This document shows, in pieces, positions 35,788-46,688 of a stretch of DNA of 64,000 bases (the stretch's first letter is position 1; each line of letters starts with the position of its first letter). The stretch lies in assembly GCA_027922465.2 (NCBI GenBank), contig BQMF02000370.1, forward strand, positions 310,001 to 374,000, read 5' to 3'. Source of the stretch: Turritopsis dohrnii. Taxonomy: Eukaryota; Cnidaria; Hydrozoa; Anthoathecata; Oceaniidae. Under the pieces are notes generated by a model. It was not told the DNA's origin, did no database searches, and was given only the letters and a program-made list of their open reading frames with translations. The position numbers and the translations under genes are program-made.

Positions 35788-37434
35788 AGGAAACACTGAT
35801 TTCCAAGAATATAGCATTATCTTTCACAAAACCATTCGAAAACATATCATCTTTACTGATGAACATCGGACATCCTGCAGCGACATTCATGTCACGTACA
35901 GGTTTCTGAAAGCTCGATGAAAACCGGTCTGGTATGAAACTTTCTTCGATCGATCTTGATGCATCATCTTGATTGATCAATCGAAATTTAACTCGTCTCG
36001 TGAATGGCCACTGTAAAAGGTTGTCGTACTCTGATTTCATCAATACAAAAAAGACTGAGACATGTGTGCACTTTCCCAATCCATCACCATTTAAATATAA
36101 CCTGCCACAGAATCTATAACCATTCTTCTCAGTGAAACAAGGTGCACTGTGTAGAGCTGTGACACGTCCAATTACAGCCTGCTGTATTCGAAAGTTCAAA
36201 TTATCAATTTTCCAAACAATTTTTCCACTGTAGCTACTGTTTTCAAATAGTTGTTGTTTGAGATCCAGCTCAGAAATTTTTTTGTCTATAGCAGCAACAG
36301 TTATTTGCAGTTTCTCGACTTCACCATTTTTATTGGAATTTGCTTCATTTCCTCTCGAAAATTTGCCTTGTACGTTAGAAAGTTCATTCATGTTTTGAAG
36401 TTGATTCTGAGTTTCCTGAACGGTATTCATCAACAATGCAACTTTTTCATTTAGGATTATCACAGTTTCGTTCATCCTATGAAGTGCTTCCTCAGATGAT
36501 TTTTTCAAAGAATTTAAGTCTTTTTCCAGTTTCATAGACTCTGAATGCATGAGTTCAAAATGTTTCTTTTGCATCATAGCATGAACAAGAGAATCGTTCT
36601 CTATATGGGCAATATGTTCTTCAATGCTGTTAATCTAATAAAACATTGAAATTAATCAGTTACAAAATAAATTTCTCAACTGTGGATAAAGTCAATGGAA
36701 AAAGAAATATGAAAATATTTACTTGTTTTTTACATCCATAATTTGAATACATGCAAACTGTTGTTTCTGACATACCAAATTCTTTGCATTCTTTTAAATG
36801 ATTGTTGATTGAATTGTCAATATGTAAAACTTCATTACACACAGGGCAAGTAGATGGCTGATATAGGCAAGTAGAAAGATGATTCTAGAAGACATAAAAT
36901 AAATAAATAAATAAATGTAAATAAAAAGAAAAATCGTATATTTATATTTATTACAACAGAATTTGAGTTAAGAAATTAGAACTCACTTCGATCTCTGTAA
37001 TGGTACCTTCCCAAGAACAACCTTTTTCTTTAGAACTACAAAAACACTTTATCTTTCCAACTTCATTGTTCTTGAATTTATCTCTGAAATATTCTTTCTT
37101 TGTTATTGGTCCATTATCAATTGGGCATATTCCAGGGGAGCTAAAAGAAAAAAATAAACAATATCTTTATATAAATGTTATATATATCAACATAGATATT
37201 ATTATAATGGCATTATTACCTATATACTTTTTCGACTTTGTGTGTGTATATATATATAAAGAAGGATTCAAAAAATGCTCACTTCTCTAGTGCATCAACA
37301 TAACATGATTCACATGCCAGATCGCCACGTATAGTTTGTATTGGGTTTCTCATTAAAAGTGAACACAATGTACATTTCAAATGATCTGGAATAGGTTGTG
37401 ATAATGGAACATTCCACCCTCCTCTTTTGACCAT
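35786..37434 (-). CDS. TRAF-family adaptor, four coding exons, 438 aa (copy B)
   Basis: Coding exons: 37283-37434, 36987-37140, 36723-36884, 35786-36634. All four are in phase (1317 nt including stop), each with GT..AG borders. Order: RING-like region (residues about 21-62: CTLC, then CESC and CPID), TRAF-type zinc finger 1 (about 65-105, CFCSS..CSW..H..C), zinc finger 2 (about 105-156), coiled coil (about 160-290) and MATH domain (about 292-438, KIVWKIDNLNFRIQQA to IFLEISVS). TRAFs link receptors of the TNF and Toll/IL-1 type to NF-kB and MAP-kinase signalling in the cytoplasm. The usual RING Q-T-x-C-G-H-x-x-C-x-x-C is QTIRGDLACESC here: the Cys and His ligands are Arg and Asp, so E3 activity is doubtful. 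An acceptor directly 5' of the ATG implies a noncoding first exon, with a plausible donor near 37613. Confidence 0.92.
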
Positions 37435-38569
37435 TTTATCTAAAAAGGGTACAAATCATATTGACATGATTCGCAATAAAAATACTCAAAAATGGCTCAA
37501 ATAATTTCAACAGAGGCCTTTGAATAATGAAAAACCCTTTCATCGACATATTATATAAAAATTTTCATGTTTCGTTTCGTAAGAATCTTCCGCCATGGTG
37601 TTAACACTTACTTTACGTAAAGGTAGCTAATATTTCAGTCATAGTTTATCGGTTTCATGAAATATTTGTTTTAAATTGATTTTTTTAAAAGAATTTTTTT
37701 CACTCAACGTTTTGTCTTGTGGTTTGTTGTAACTATATTTTTCACATAAAGAAGGCGCTAGAGTAAAGTTTCATATTACTAACATATAGACTAAAGTTTT
37801 TTTATAAAAATGCATACCGATAATTTCTTCTTTTAAAGAAACCTTCTTGTTACGTTTTCGTTGAATAAGTTAATTTATGATTCATTCGCAGCCATTTGTC
37901 TTATATATATTTTGCATAACAAATGAAATTCAAATAAATTCCAGAATAACTAGTAAGTTATTCTAATTTATTCCTGAATAATCGGGAAAATCTTTTCCAT
38001 AACGTCAGCAAACAGACGTCACAATTGCTTTCATTTTGAAATTTGCGTGGGCTTGTTCAGGCGTTTTAATGAAAATAAACATGGTCGTCAACATTTTTTA
38101 AAGGGAATGTACGGTCTAAAAATAGTGTAGTAAACTTTTACTTTAATCATCTTCTACTTAAAAAGTCATGCCATAAAATAATATTCATTTAATAAATGTT
38201 TTTGACTGTATCTTGAATATGTTTATTTTTGTTCAACCTTCGCCATGTTTCTTCTCGAGTTTTCGAATTCTAAAAAACACGCGCTTGAGAAATTGAACAG
38301 CGGTTAAATATGCTAAATATGCAGATGACGTAACAATTTGGATTCACAAGACCAGCCCGTAGTAAAAACTTAACGCGCGATTTTAAAATCTTTCAACCCC
38401 TGGACATTTATGTATTTTTCGAGAAAATAGTAGGGTTTTATAAAAGAAAAACAAATATTTTTTCTCTTTTACATAATTTAATCGCGATAATTTCGAAATA
38501 ATCATACACAAGTTACTCTATAACACAACCTGAAAAATTAATTGATCAACGGATGAGTAACATTTCGAT
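37435..38569. promoter_or_regulatory. Likely 5' region of the TRAF gene, between it and the P2X7_C-like relic
   Basis: The acceptor tttttag|ATAAAATGG (37439/37440) shows that the TRAF transcript begins farther upstream. A donor-like acgtaaa|gtaagt near 37613 on the minus strand could end a 5' untranslated exon. No TATA box or motif cluster is distinct. The rest is AT-rich. Confidence 0.35.
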
Positions 38570-39138
38570 ATGGCTGAGAATAATAGAAAAGTAGTGGGTT
38601 TTCAATATGAACCAGTTTTGTCTGAGACGGGTTAGATTACGATAGCTGTTCAAGTAGCAGCGAAGATTATACAACGGACGAAAATGTCAGTAGGGTGGGA
38701 GCACAGGTAACTGATTGGTGTTGTTACCGAAAAGGGGCCAAGTTCCCAACAGGTAAAGAATGTGTATTATGGATTTTAGAGTGGCGCGACAGTAAAACCA
38801 TTATAACAAAAAAAAACGATTTTGATTTTCTTAGCTCCTACCGATATGCAGCTTACCGCCAATTTACTTGGTTTATTCATTCAAGAATTGGCAAGGGTTT
38901 AAGAAGAATCATCCCGTCCTGTGTCATCAAAGCCATAAGGGACGAATTTCCCGAAGAAAATGGCGTGTACACTGGCTTTGTGAGAGAAGACAATGTTACT
39001 GAAGCTGATGTCTGTTGGGGAAGCATAAAGATCAGTTTTGAAGCTTCAGCCTTGTATTTTTCTGAATTTTCAATGATTACTTCACGTGGTAGTCGCGCTT
39101 TAGGTGCTAATTTCAGCTGCAAAAACGTCTGCGAATGA
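38570..39138 (+). pseudogene. P2X7 C-terminal-domain-like protein, frameshifted
   Basis: An ATG at 38570 opens MAENNRKVVGFQYEPVLSET and stops at TAG 38633. One base later, the next frame gives LDYDSCSSSEDYTTDENVS.. and then DWCCYRKGAKFPTGKECV, RYAAYRQFTWFIHSR-GKG, IPSCVIKAIRDEFPEENG and VYTGF. The motifs WC-x-C..PT-ECV, RY-AYRQF-W, IPSCV-IR-FP and YTGF are those of the Cys-rich intracellular C-terminal domain of P2X7 receptors, which is widely amplified as a stand-alone domain in cnidarians. A one-base deletion at about 38632 breaks the frame, and the central part (after KECV) is shorter than in the family, so an internal deletion is likely. Beyond YTGF the frame overlaps the antisense exon of the THAP relic and is probably not genuine. 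Confidence 0.75.
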
Positions 39139-39688
39139 CTTAGGTTGATCAAAGTGAGTCCCGAAATCTTTTGTACTGACTTCTGGGACGTAATCTTCCA
39201 TGGTAATGAAGCCATCGATATCGTCAGTGTCACGTGACGTAGATGGTCTGCTTATTTCATCGTAATTACTTACAGCATTTGAGACAAACTACAAAGTACA
39301 ATAAACAATACCATGTAAGTTTACATACCGCATACTGTCACCTGTAGCAATAAAATAATATGAATTACTTCTCTATTTAATGACGCAGCTTTCCTTTTTA
39401 CAGACAGTGTTCGTTCCGTTGCTTTCGTCTTTGCAGGGAATATGGAAGGAATTGATCCAGGCAACAACTTCTGTTTCACTTTTACTTCACTAAGTTGAGT
39501 CTTCATTGCCCAACTCGATTCAAAACATTTCTCATCGAATGCACAAATACGCGCTTAGGAAGCTCGGTCCGATTTATTGCTCGAATCCATTGGTCGCGAA
39601 GTTTTCGATCCGATGGCAGAGCGAAGAATGTTTTTGATTTGTCGCGCTTTCCATTATTATGACAGCCTACAACTGCACAACAACACAT
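39100..39688 (-). pseudogene. THAP zinc-finger protein, frameshifted
   Basis: Exon 1 is 39369-39688 and exon 2 is 39100-39288, separated by an 80-nt GT..AG intron with matching phase. The N-terminus MCCCAVVGCHNNGKRDKSKT..RDQWIRAIN fits a THAP C2CH DNA-binding domain (C-x-x-x-C, W, AVPF-type end expected). Near 39540-39550 the frame shifts: LPKRVF continues as CAFDEKCFESSWAMKTQL in another frame, so a small deletion removed the C-x-x-H step (the last zinc ligand is probably missing). The tail continues KQKLLPGSIPSIFP and, in exon 2, an acidic end DDIDGFITMEDYVPE..FAAEIST. THAP domains come from P-element type transposases and host regulators. The 3' part is antisense to the P2X7_C-like relic. 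Confidence 0.7.
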
Positions 39689-40129
39689 TTTGCAAAACGG
39701 TTAATTCATTACACGCTCTTTTTTTCTCCTTTCTCACTTGCATTTTGCTGCATATTTTTATTACTTCTTTATTTATACCAACCGGGGGTCATACTGACTA
39801 TGATTTTGACTAGTCATGAAATTATTTTTTAAGAGTTTTTCTTGATAAATTCTAGTCGCGCACTGTCTTGCAAGTGTGTTTCCATTTCATTAACCAAATG
39901 GTTACGTCACATGCACACGTGACTCAAAGATCGCGTTTTGAAAAAAATCAAATTGAAAAAAAAATGGCGAACTTGAGCATGCCGCATGGAAGAAAATAAA
40001 AAAGTTCAGAAACTTTTTTCTGTATGTTAATTGAACTTTCTTTTGAAAAAAATTTAAAAATATAAAATCTTTTAATCAATACTTCTCAGAAACGAAATAT
40101 TTAAGTACTTTATATTTTGACCGTAATTG

Positions 40130-40915
40130 CAAAGTCCTCCAATTTTCATGTAATTTTGAACTAAGCACATTACCAAATTTCGAAAAATCTTCAAATTTCA
40201 CAAAATTTTGCATGGATTACATTTGAAAGGTGCTGATTTCGAATTTGACTGTCATTTTGTCAGATTTGACTAAAATTGGACAATTTGGGCCAAATTTGGA
40301 CCAAATTTGGAAAGTTCTTCAAATTTCATGAAATTTTGCATGGATTACATTTGAAAAAAGGTGCTGATTTCGAATTTGACAGTCGTTTTGTCAGATTTGA
40401 CAAAACTTGGACAATTTGGGCCAAATTTGACCAAATTTGGACAGCTTTTGAAATTTCATGAAATTTTGCATGGATTACATTTGAAAGGTGCTGATTTCGA
40501 ATTTGACAGTCATTTTTTGACTTGACTAAAATTGGACATGTTTTGTTGGGCCAAATTTGCACCAAATTTAGAAAGTTCTTCAAATTGCACAAAAATTTGC
40601 ACAGATCACATTTGGAAGGTGCAGTTTTCGAATTTGACAATCATTTTGTGAGATTTCACTAAAATTAGACAATTTGGGCCAAATTTGGACCAAATTTCGG
40701 AAGTTCTTCAAATTTCACAAAATTTTGCATGGATTACATTTGAAAGGTGCTGATTTCAAATCTGGCAGTCATTTTGTCAGATTTGGACAATTTGGGCCAA
40801 ATTCGGACCAATTTTCGAGAAATCTTCGATTTGCATGAAAGTTTGGACAAAGCACAGATGGAAGACGTGGATTTTGAATTTGCCAGTCATTTTGTTAGAT
40901 TTGACCATAATTTAC
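40130..40915. repeat. Tandem array of about 128-bp units (about six copies)
   Basis: The block ACATTTGAAAGGTGCTGATT..CGAATTTGAC..TCATTTTGTCAGATTTGAC..ATTGGACAATTTGGGCCAAA recurs roughly at 40234, 40364, 40490, 40621, 40748 and 40867 (spacing 119-131). Units diverge at many sites. The reverse complement of the same unit forms the array at 63310. Open frames across it are repeat translations. Confidence 0.9.
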
Positions 40916-41476
40916 GAAAAAAGTAAACAAATGAAATTGCCCGAAGCACGAATTATATACTTCACTTGTTAGTGAATTGACCCATCTGTCTACACACTGA
41001 TACAAACCGAAAGTATCATCAAAATATCTTCTTCGTGTGGAATCGAAGAAAGAGAAAGTATGATGCGCATGGTAGTCTTTTTCAAACTGGTTCCAGTAAA
41101 CAAAATGGCTAACAAAAACATAAATTAATTTGTTAAGGCTCTCAAACGGCACTTTCTGGTTAAGGTCTCTTGATAGTCGTTCTATTACATTGAACAGTGC
41201 TGGTTTAAAGAAATAATGTAGGGGCCAAGTAATGTCCATCCAAAAGGTGTTCAGATTCGTAAAGGCATTGCTGGACCGTCACTTTTGTTGTTTTCTTTCG
41301 TAATAAGAGCCGTCGGTACGTCGTGTCCATAGGATGCCTAATTTATCCTTATCGACGTTTGGCCATGTTCAAATATTTTATCTCTTTCCATCTTTTCGCT
41401 TCGGTTGGGTGATCCGGGAGTATTTGACTGGAACATTAAAGACCTTGTTGTCAATTGAATGGAGCATTCGAAACGT

Positions 41477-42951
41477 TCAATTTAATCCATAAAGGATATT
41501 TCCAGATTGACAATCCTCAAACGGATGGCACGACCACCGCCTTTTATAGGTACCAACATCGATTTCTTCAAGTGTACTTGGAAGCTTTAAAGATTGGCAT
41601 AAATCGTTCCTCAAGATGGTGCACTCCCTGCTATTGTCTAATAATGCATAAATCACCAGTAGAATTGCCAATTTGGACTGGGACGTAGAAAAACCTTTCT
41701 TCTTCCATGGATGGTTGTACTGACTTTGGGAGCTTGATTTTGGTTCGGCTTCTGAAAATTTGCTGGAGAATTTTGGGGTTTTACAGTTTGCAAAGCATCG
41801 TGTAGGGTAGTATATTGTCTCTTTTTGCAATCTTCGATAAGGCAATTTAGAAGGACATTTCCTTTGTTGATGTGATGGGCGGAGACAATTGAAGCAACAT
41901 CCTTTGGAATAAATAAAATTTACTCGATCTTTACATTTCAGTGTACTTCTTACACATCCATAGGTTTGATGGTTTCCTTCACAGACTTGACAAACTCTGT
42001 TTTCCTGTGCTCTTTTAACTCCAACAGCAGATTTTTCGCTTACATGGAAGTTGGATTTCTGGTCTTGGTTTTTGAGGTGTCTATCAGTTGGTAGATTTGT
42101 GTCTCTTGCTGCCACTATTCGGGCCAGATCCAAGATGTTGTAATGATGGTTCCTCCTTTCTACGCAAACAAAGACCGTATTCTATCTCCATTTTTTTGAA
42201 GGTATGGCGGAAGTCTTTTGAGTGCGTGTCTTAGGACGTCAGTACTATATATATCTCCGTAAAAGTGCATCTTATTTAATGTATTCATGCAATGTGACAG
42301 GGTTGAGTAGTACTCAACAAGGCCGATGATGTAATTTTTGAGAACTGATTTCCAGAAACGAGCTTTCGAATGGTTGCTTGAGCTACTAGAGAACGGTTGC
42401 CAAACATATACTTTAATCTTTTCAATGATAGGACGTAACCTTCATAATTGCTATCAAACCCACGAAGGTTTTGTAGCAATTAGGTATGTTTTTGAAAAAC
42501 GTCTAGGAAAGTCGTTTATGAGCCATACCATGTAATTTTGATACGAAATCCACACACAATTCTGTCATTCCATCAAAGGGATTGATTGGTCTTGATAGGG
42601 TCTTGATAGAGATTGATTGGTCTGAATTTGTCTCTGGATCATCAATACTCTCCAGAAAGTAAAGTTCCGTTTCAGCGACACAGGAGTCAACAGCTAACGC
42701 CACATGATTAATCCAATCATCATTGAAATCCTCACTAAGTGCAACATTAGATCTTCATGTATTTGTGTTGCATCCAGGAGGTTTGTGTGCACAATGTCAC
42801 GGACATATATAATCTTAGTTCTGCTTCCTCTTTCCGCTACTAGATTGGTAATGTCTCTAATCTTCCTTGTGATAGCACACCTTTGACCCCCTCTTCGACG
42901 TTCCAAATGAATGAGGGATTGGGAAGGAGGTGAACTTGATCTTGCTTCCAT
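41477..42951 (-). pseudogene. BEL/Pao LTR-retrotransposon gag-protease remnant
   Basis: In minus-strand order, four shifted frames form one decayed polyprotein: 42694-42951 (LERRRGGQRCAITRKIRDI, a BEL gag start), 42503-42703 (PINPFDGMTELCVDFVSKLH, the DUF1759 start), 42285-42479 (GYVLSLKRLKYMFGN), and 41477-42133 with Cys/His knuckles (CQVCEGNHQTYGC, CCFNCLRPSHQQRKC) followed by a protease-like ALLDNSRECTILRNDL (an active-site Asp is plausible but the usual D-S/T-G is altered). Further minus-strand frames at 40895-41239 may be more of it. Reverse transcriptase and LTRs were not found. It is frameshifted throughout and cannot be autonomous. Confidence 0.75.
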
Positions 42952-45900
42952 ATCGCAGTATTAGAACTCAGAGATTTGATAAACCAGACAAGCAGGAAAC
43001 AATGAATGGTGGCTCACAGTATAGTTGATGAGCCCGACTAGCAGGAAACGATGAATTGATAGTGGGCTGGTTAATGAACGAGACCCGTATACAGATTGGG
43101 GACTGACCTAAGGCCAGATTTATAAATCGAAGAAAAAAATACGTTTATAAACAGTTACGTTAATTAGGAAATGATTACTATTACTTCAAGGAAATACCAG
43201 ATGTAAATTAATTTAATTTTGAGTGTGACATATATCTGAAGAATAGTTTTCTTTGGCTTACTTATGAGGTGCTATTGTAATGGGTTGATAATAATAATAA
43301 CAAACAGCGAAGGCTCAATGCCTCAATGCCTTCTTATTCATTTGCAATACACTCGAAAAGTGATGTTTCATTTATTTGATTTAATATCCATGACGAATTG
43401 CCAGCTCTTTTTTCATTTTGGCACATATACTCTTCCTTTTATTGGTAAACTTTTCCGGTCTTAGGTCTGCCTTTGCTCATTCTGTGACAGGGGCATTCAT
43501 AGCCGGAGCTGTAGTAGAATATAATGACCCCTTAGAACATCGCGGTTAATAAACAAACTCTCCTTCAAAATCATTCCCTCCGCCAGGTGAAACGGACAAA
43601 ATCGTCAAATCGTCTGAGTGGTCAGAAACAAGTAGGTGTTCTCCAACGATTGACATATGATAAATGCAAATGATAATGCACATACTGCTGCAAGAAGAAC
43701 GGTCAGGTAGAACTTATATATATATCAGTATACACAGTCAAGAAATTGGATAAATGGTGTCAAAGTAAGTGTGCTTCTACAATTTGTTACTTGTCACACA
43801 GCACAGTGTTGGCTTGACACTTTTCCAATCAGATAATTTGACTGGAGGCCAGTGTGCATTCAGTGGATGACCCTTCATTTGTCGATGCGCAGCCCATCGG
43901 ACTGGTGTATTGAGAGACGACAAGGAACTATTGGAAACTCGAACACGTTTCACAGCGGTCGCATTCGAAAGAACCAACCACTACACTACACTCTGAATAA
44001 TACTTTTAAAATGCCTGGAAACCTTCACGGAAATAATTAACAAACCCTACCTTCTAGATTTCAGTGAAATACTTGTATAAGGAACTTTGGATTCATTTAA
44101 AATCCAGTTGCTACTCATTATTAGCAGTGTATATAATTAATATATCCAGCTGCTCTTAAATGATATATTACTGCATTGAAAAAGGTGATTAGTCAATAAC
44201 CTTAGCCAGCTGGCCATTGGAATAGCGTTTCATTGTCACCGTCTAAGATTTTAAAGATTATTTCTGATCAGTGCAAATCATCAGATTGACAAAACAGCTG
44301 CTGACTTGCTCCATTTTTATTTTAAGATTCCTGCGGAAATAAGAGTAGCATGTATTTTTTGATTTCTTCTGTACGTTCTCACTGTCCGAACCTCTTAATG
44401 CGATCAGTAACAGGTTTATATGACGGCCATGAAATAAAATGTAGAAGATGAATTAGTGTGTGAGCTATGAAATGAAACAATTCTCCCAAAGTGATTTTAC
44501 ATGATCATATTTTATATGACATATGATATACGATCATATGAAACACCTTCATGATGTTGGTACACGATTATGTGTTTATTTTTTTCATCAAAACTATTTG
44601 AGATTATGAGAACCGAAGTTACAAAATATAAGTCAAGTTATCCATTATGACGTCAAAATTCGAGTTATTAATCTGAAAGGTATAATTATCGATATCACTT
44701 CCAGTTATTAATTTTGACTCTTATTTTTCAAATATTACAAGCATTATTTTCAACTTGCCTGTGTCTCGGCGGAAACTAGTCAGGAATTTGTAAATACACT
44801 CCACAATGAGATATTTCAAACCCAAGTTAGCTAACCTGTATCATGGTATAGGGAGCATCTTCAATGGTGTGTTTTTAGAGAAAAGACGGGCGTTGTTTTT
44901 AAAGAATTCCTTGTTCCTGTTTCCATGAAACCATTTACATCATTTTTTATTTTTTATGGTACAGTGGAATCTCTATAAAGCGGAAACGACTTTTTTAAGA
45001 CGGACAGTTTATCTAGGAACGGATGGAATTACAGTCAAACTCTTATGAAAATGTCTCTATAAAGCGGAAAAGACACTTTTTTCAGGTCCCAAATGAACTT
45101 TTTGCCTATTCAAAATCTCTCTAAAGCAGACAAAGATTTTTCAAGTAAAATAACTTATATTTTCTTGGAATACATTTACTTTTTGCAATGTTTTACTCTC
45201 TTGTTGTCGATACTTCGAATAACTTTTTCCACAAAATTTTCTGCCCACTCTGATTTCATCAATTGGAATATCGATGTTATTGACTTTTACTTTTTGGTTT
45301 CAAGTATGGTAGCATTTGAGTTTTTTCCCCCATCATAGGGCGAAATATTTGTTAAAAGGGGCATTTCCTTCTCCTTCTTCTGCTCGTTAACTTTTATAGC
45401 CGCAGTTCAGTATTGAACTTTGGCCCAGCCAAGGTAGATAGGAATAGAGCCTACTCTTAAGTGTATTAGTACACCATCTTTTTTCAGTCAGTGCAGTTGG
45501 GCAGTGGAAGATTTTTGGTTTCTGCTAGCTTGTTTTTAGAAGATTCAATAAATAGAATGTTAAATGATGGAAATAAATTGTTTTAGTGTTGTCCTAAAAG
45601 GTTTCGTAAAAATTTTTGAATGGACATGTGAAAAACAGAAGAAAAAAAGTGATGTCAACAATGTACGATGATTTGGTAACTATAAATGCTTTCGAACAGT
45701 AAACCATTGAAGCTGTGATTTCAGTGCAAAGGCAAAAGTTCAGTATTGAAAGCCAGGTTGGAGATTTTTATTTTACATCCTGACATCCTGATATGTAGCC
45801 CAACTAAACTGAAAACACCATCAGCCAATTATGAAGGAAACCCTTTTTTATGTGGAGAACAACCAAATCAGCTAGTTATGTTAATTATTCAGAGAGTACA

Positions 45901-46688
45901 TAACGAAAACTCCAAATGTTGTGTATGTCAAAAAAAGTTCAGAAAACCAATTACGTTTAATATTTTAATACACAACTGTGTTTCCTGGATAGTAGTTTAC
46001 CCTAATGGGGGAAAGATATATATCGTTTACTATGGATGAAATCCATAATCACGTATACTGTTTTGATACTATAAACACACAATTTTTTATTTTGTAAAAA
46101 TTAATATAGTCAAAACACATTCCAAGATAACAGCCTGTAAAGAACACAAACTTCAACTTTTCTATGAATTATCTATATACTATGAATTGATTTGGTTATG
46201 GATTTATAATTTTCACTACCAAAATCTGTTTATTTTTTATTTGAGATTTACAAAGTTTTATCACATAATAAATTTCTGCAGGCCTAGTCGTAAGAGGGGT
46301 GCGATTGCATGCGCACGCCTCCACACTTGCTAAGATTTATTTGGGTGTGTGGCAATCACACGCCTGGCTTATAATGACAAGTGTAATAACAAATGTTATT
46401 TAAAAGTCAACAAAAATCTGTCCCAAAATGCTGAAAGTTCTGCTTCGGAAATTGTTAATGTGCTTTGATTAAATTTTAACAATAATGAAATAGAACGAAA
46501 CTTGGCTACCATTTCAGTAATGAGGTCTCCGATCAGTTTGGAATATGCTAGTGGTTTTGAACTAAAAATCAGTGCTCACAGATTTTCGCATGGTAGTAGA
46601 AAACAAGTCTACTCAGCGAAATCCGCCGAGGAATGAAGAAGGAGCTTTGTGTGTGTGATTTTATTATGTATTATTTAATTGTATTATA
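42952..46688. other. Gene-free stretch with repeat fragments
   Basis: It includes two related segments with GACNAGCAGGAAACRATGAAT near 42988 and 43038, possibly from the retroelement end. A pogo/Tigger-like fragment is at 44960. The remainder is AT-rich and unrecognised, apart from the small frame at 45746-46039 (Cys pairs CCVCQKKF), whose nature is unknown. Confidence 0.4.
44960..45093. repeat. Pogo/Tigger-like MITE fragment
   Basis: TACAGTGGAATCTCTATAAAGCGGAAACGACTTTT and a second CTCTATAAAGCGGAAA..CTTTTTTCAGGTCCCA half (split into pieces) match the element at 49686. Confidence 0.6.

Noticed and set aside
38877..39233. 118-codon minus-strand frame over the THAP 3' end
   Set aside because: The frame with DDIDGFITMEDYVPE and matched splice phase is the better reading; this one is a shadow.
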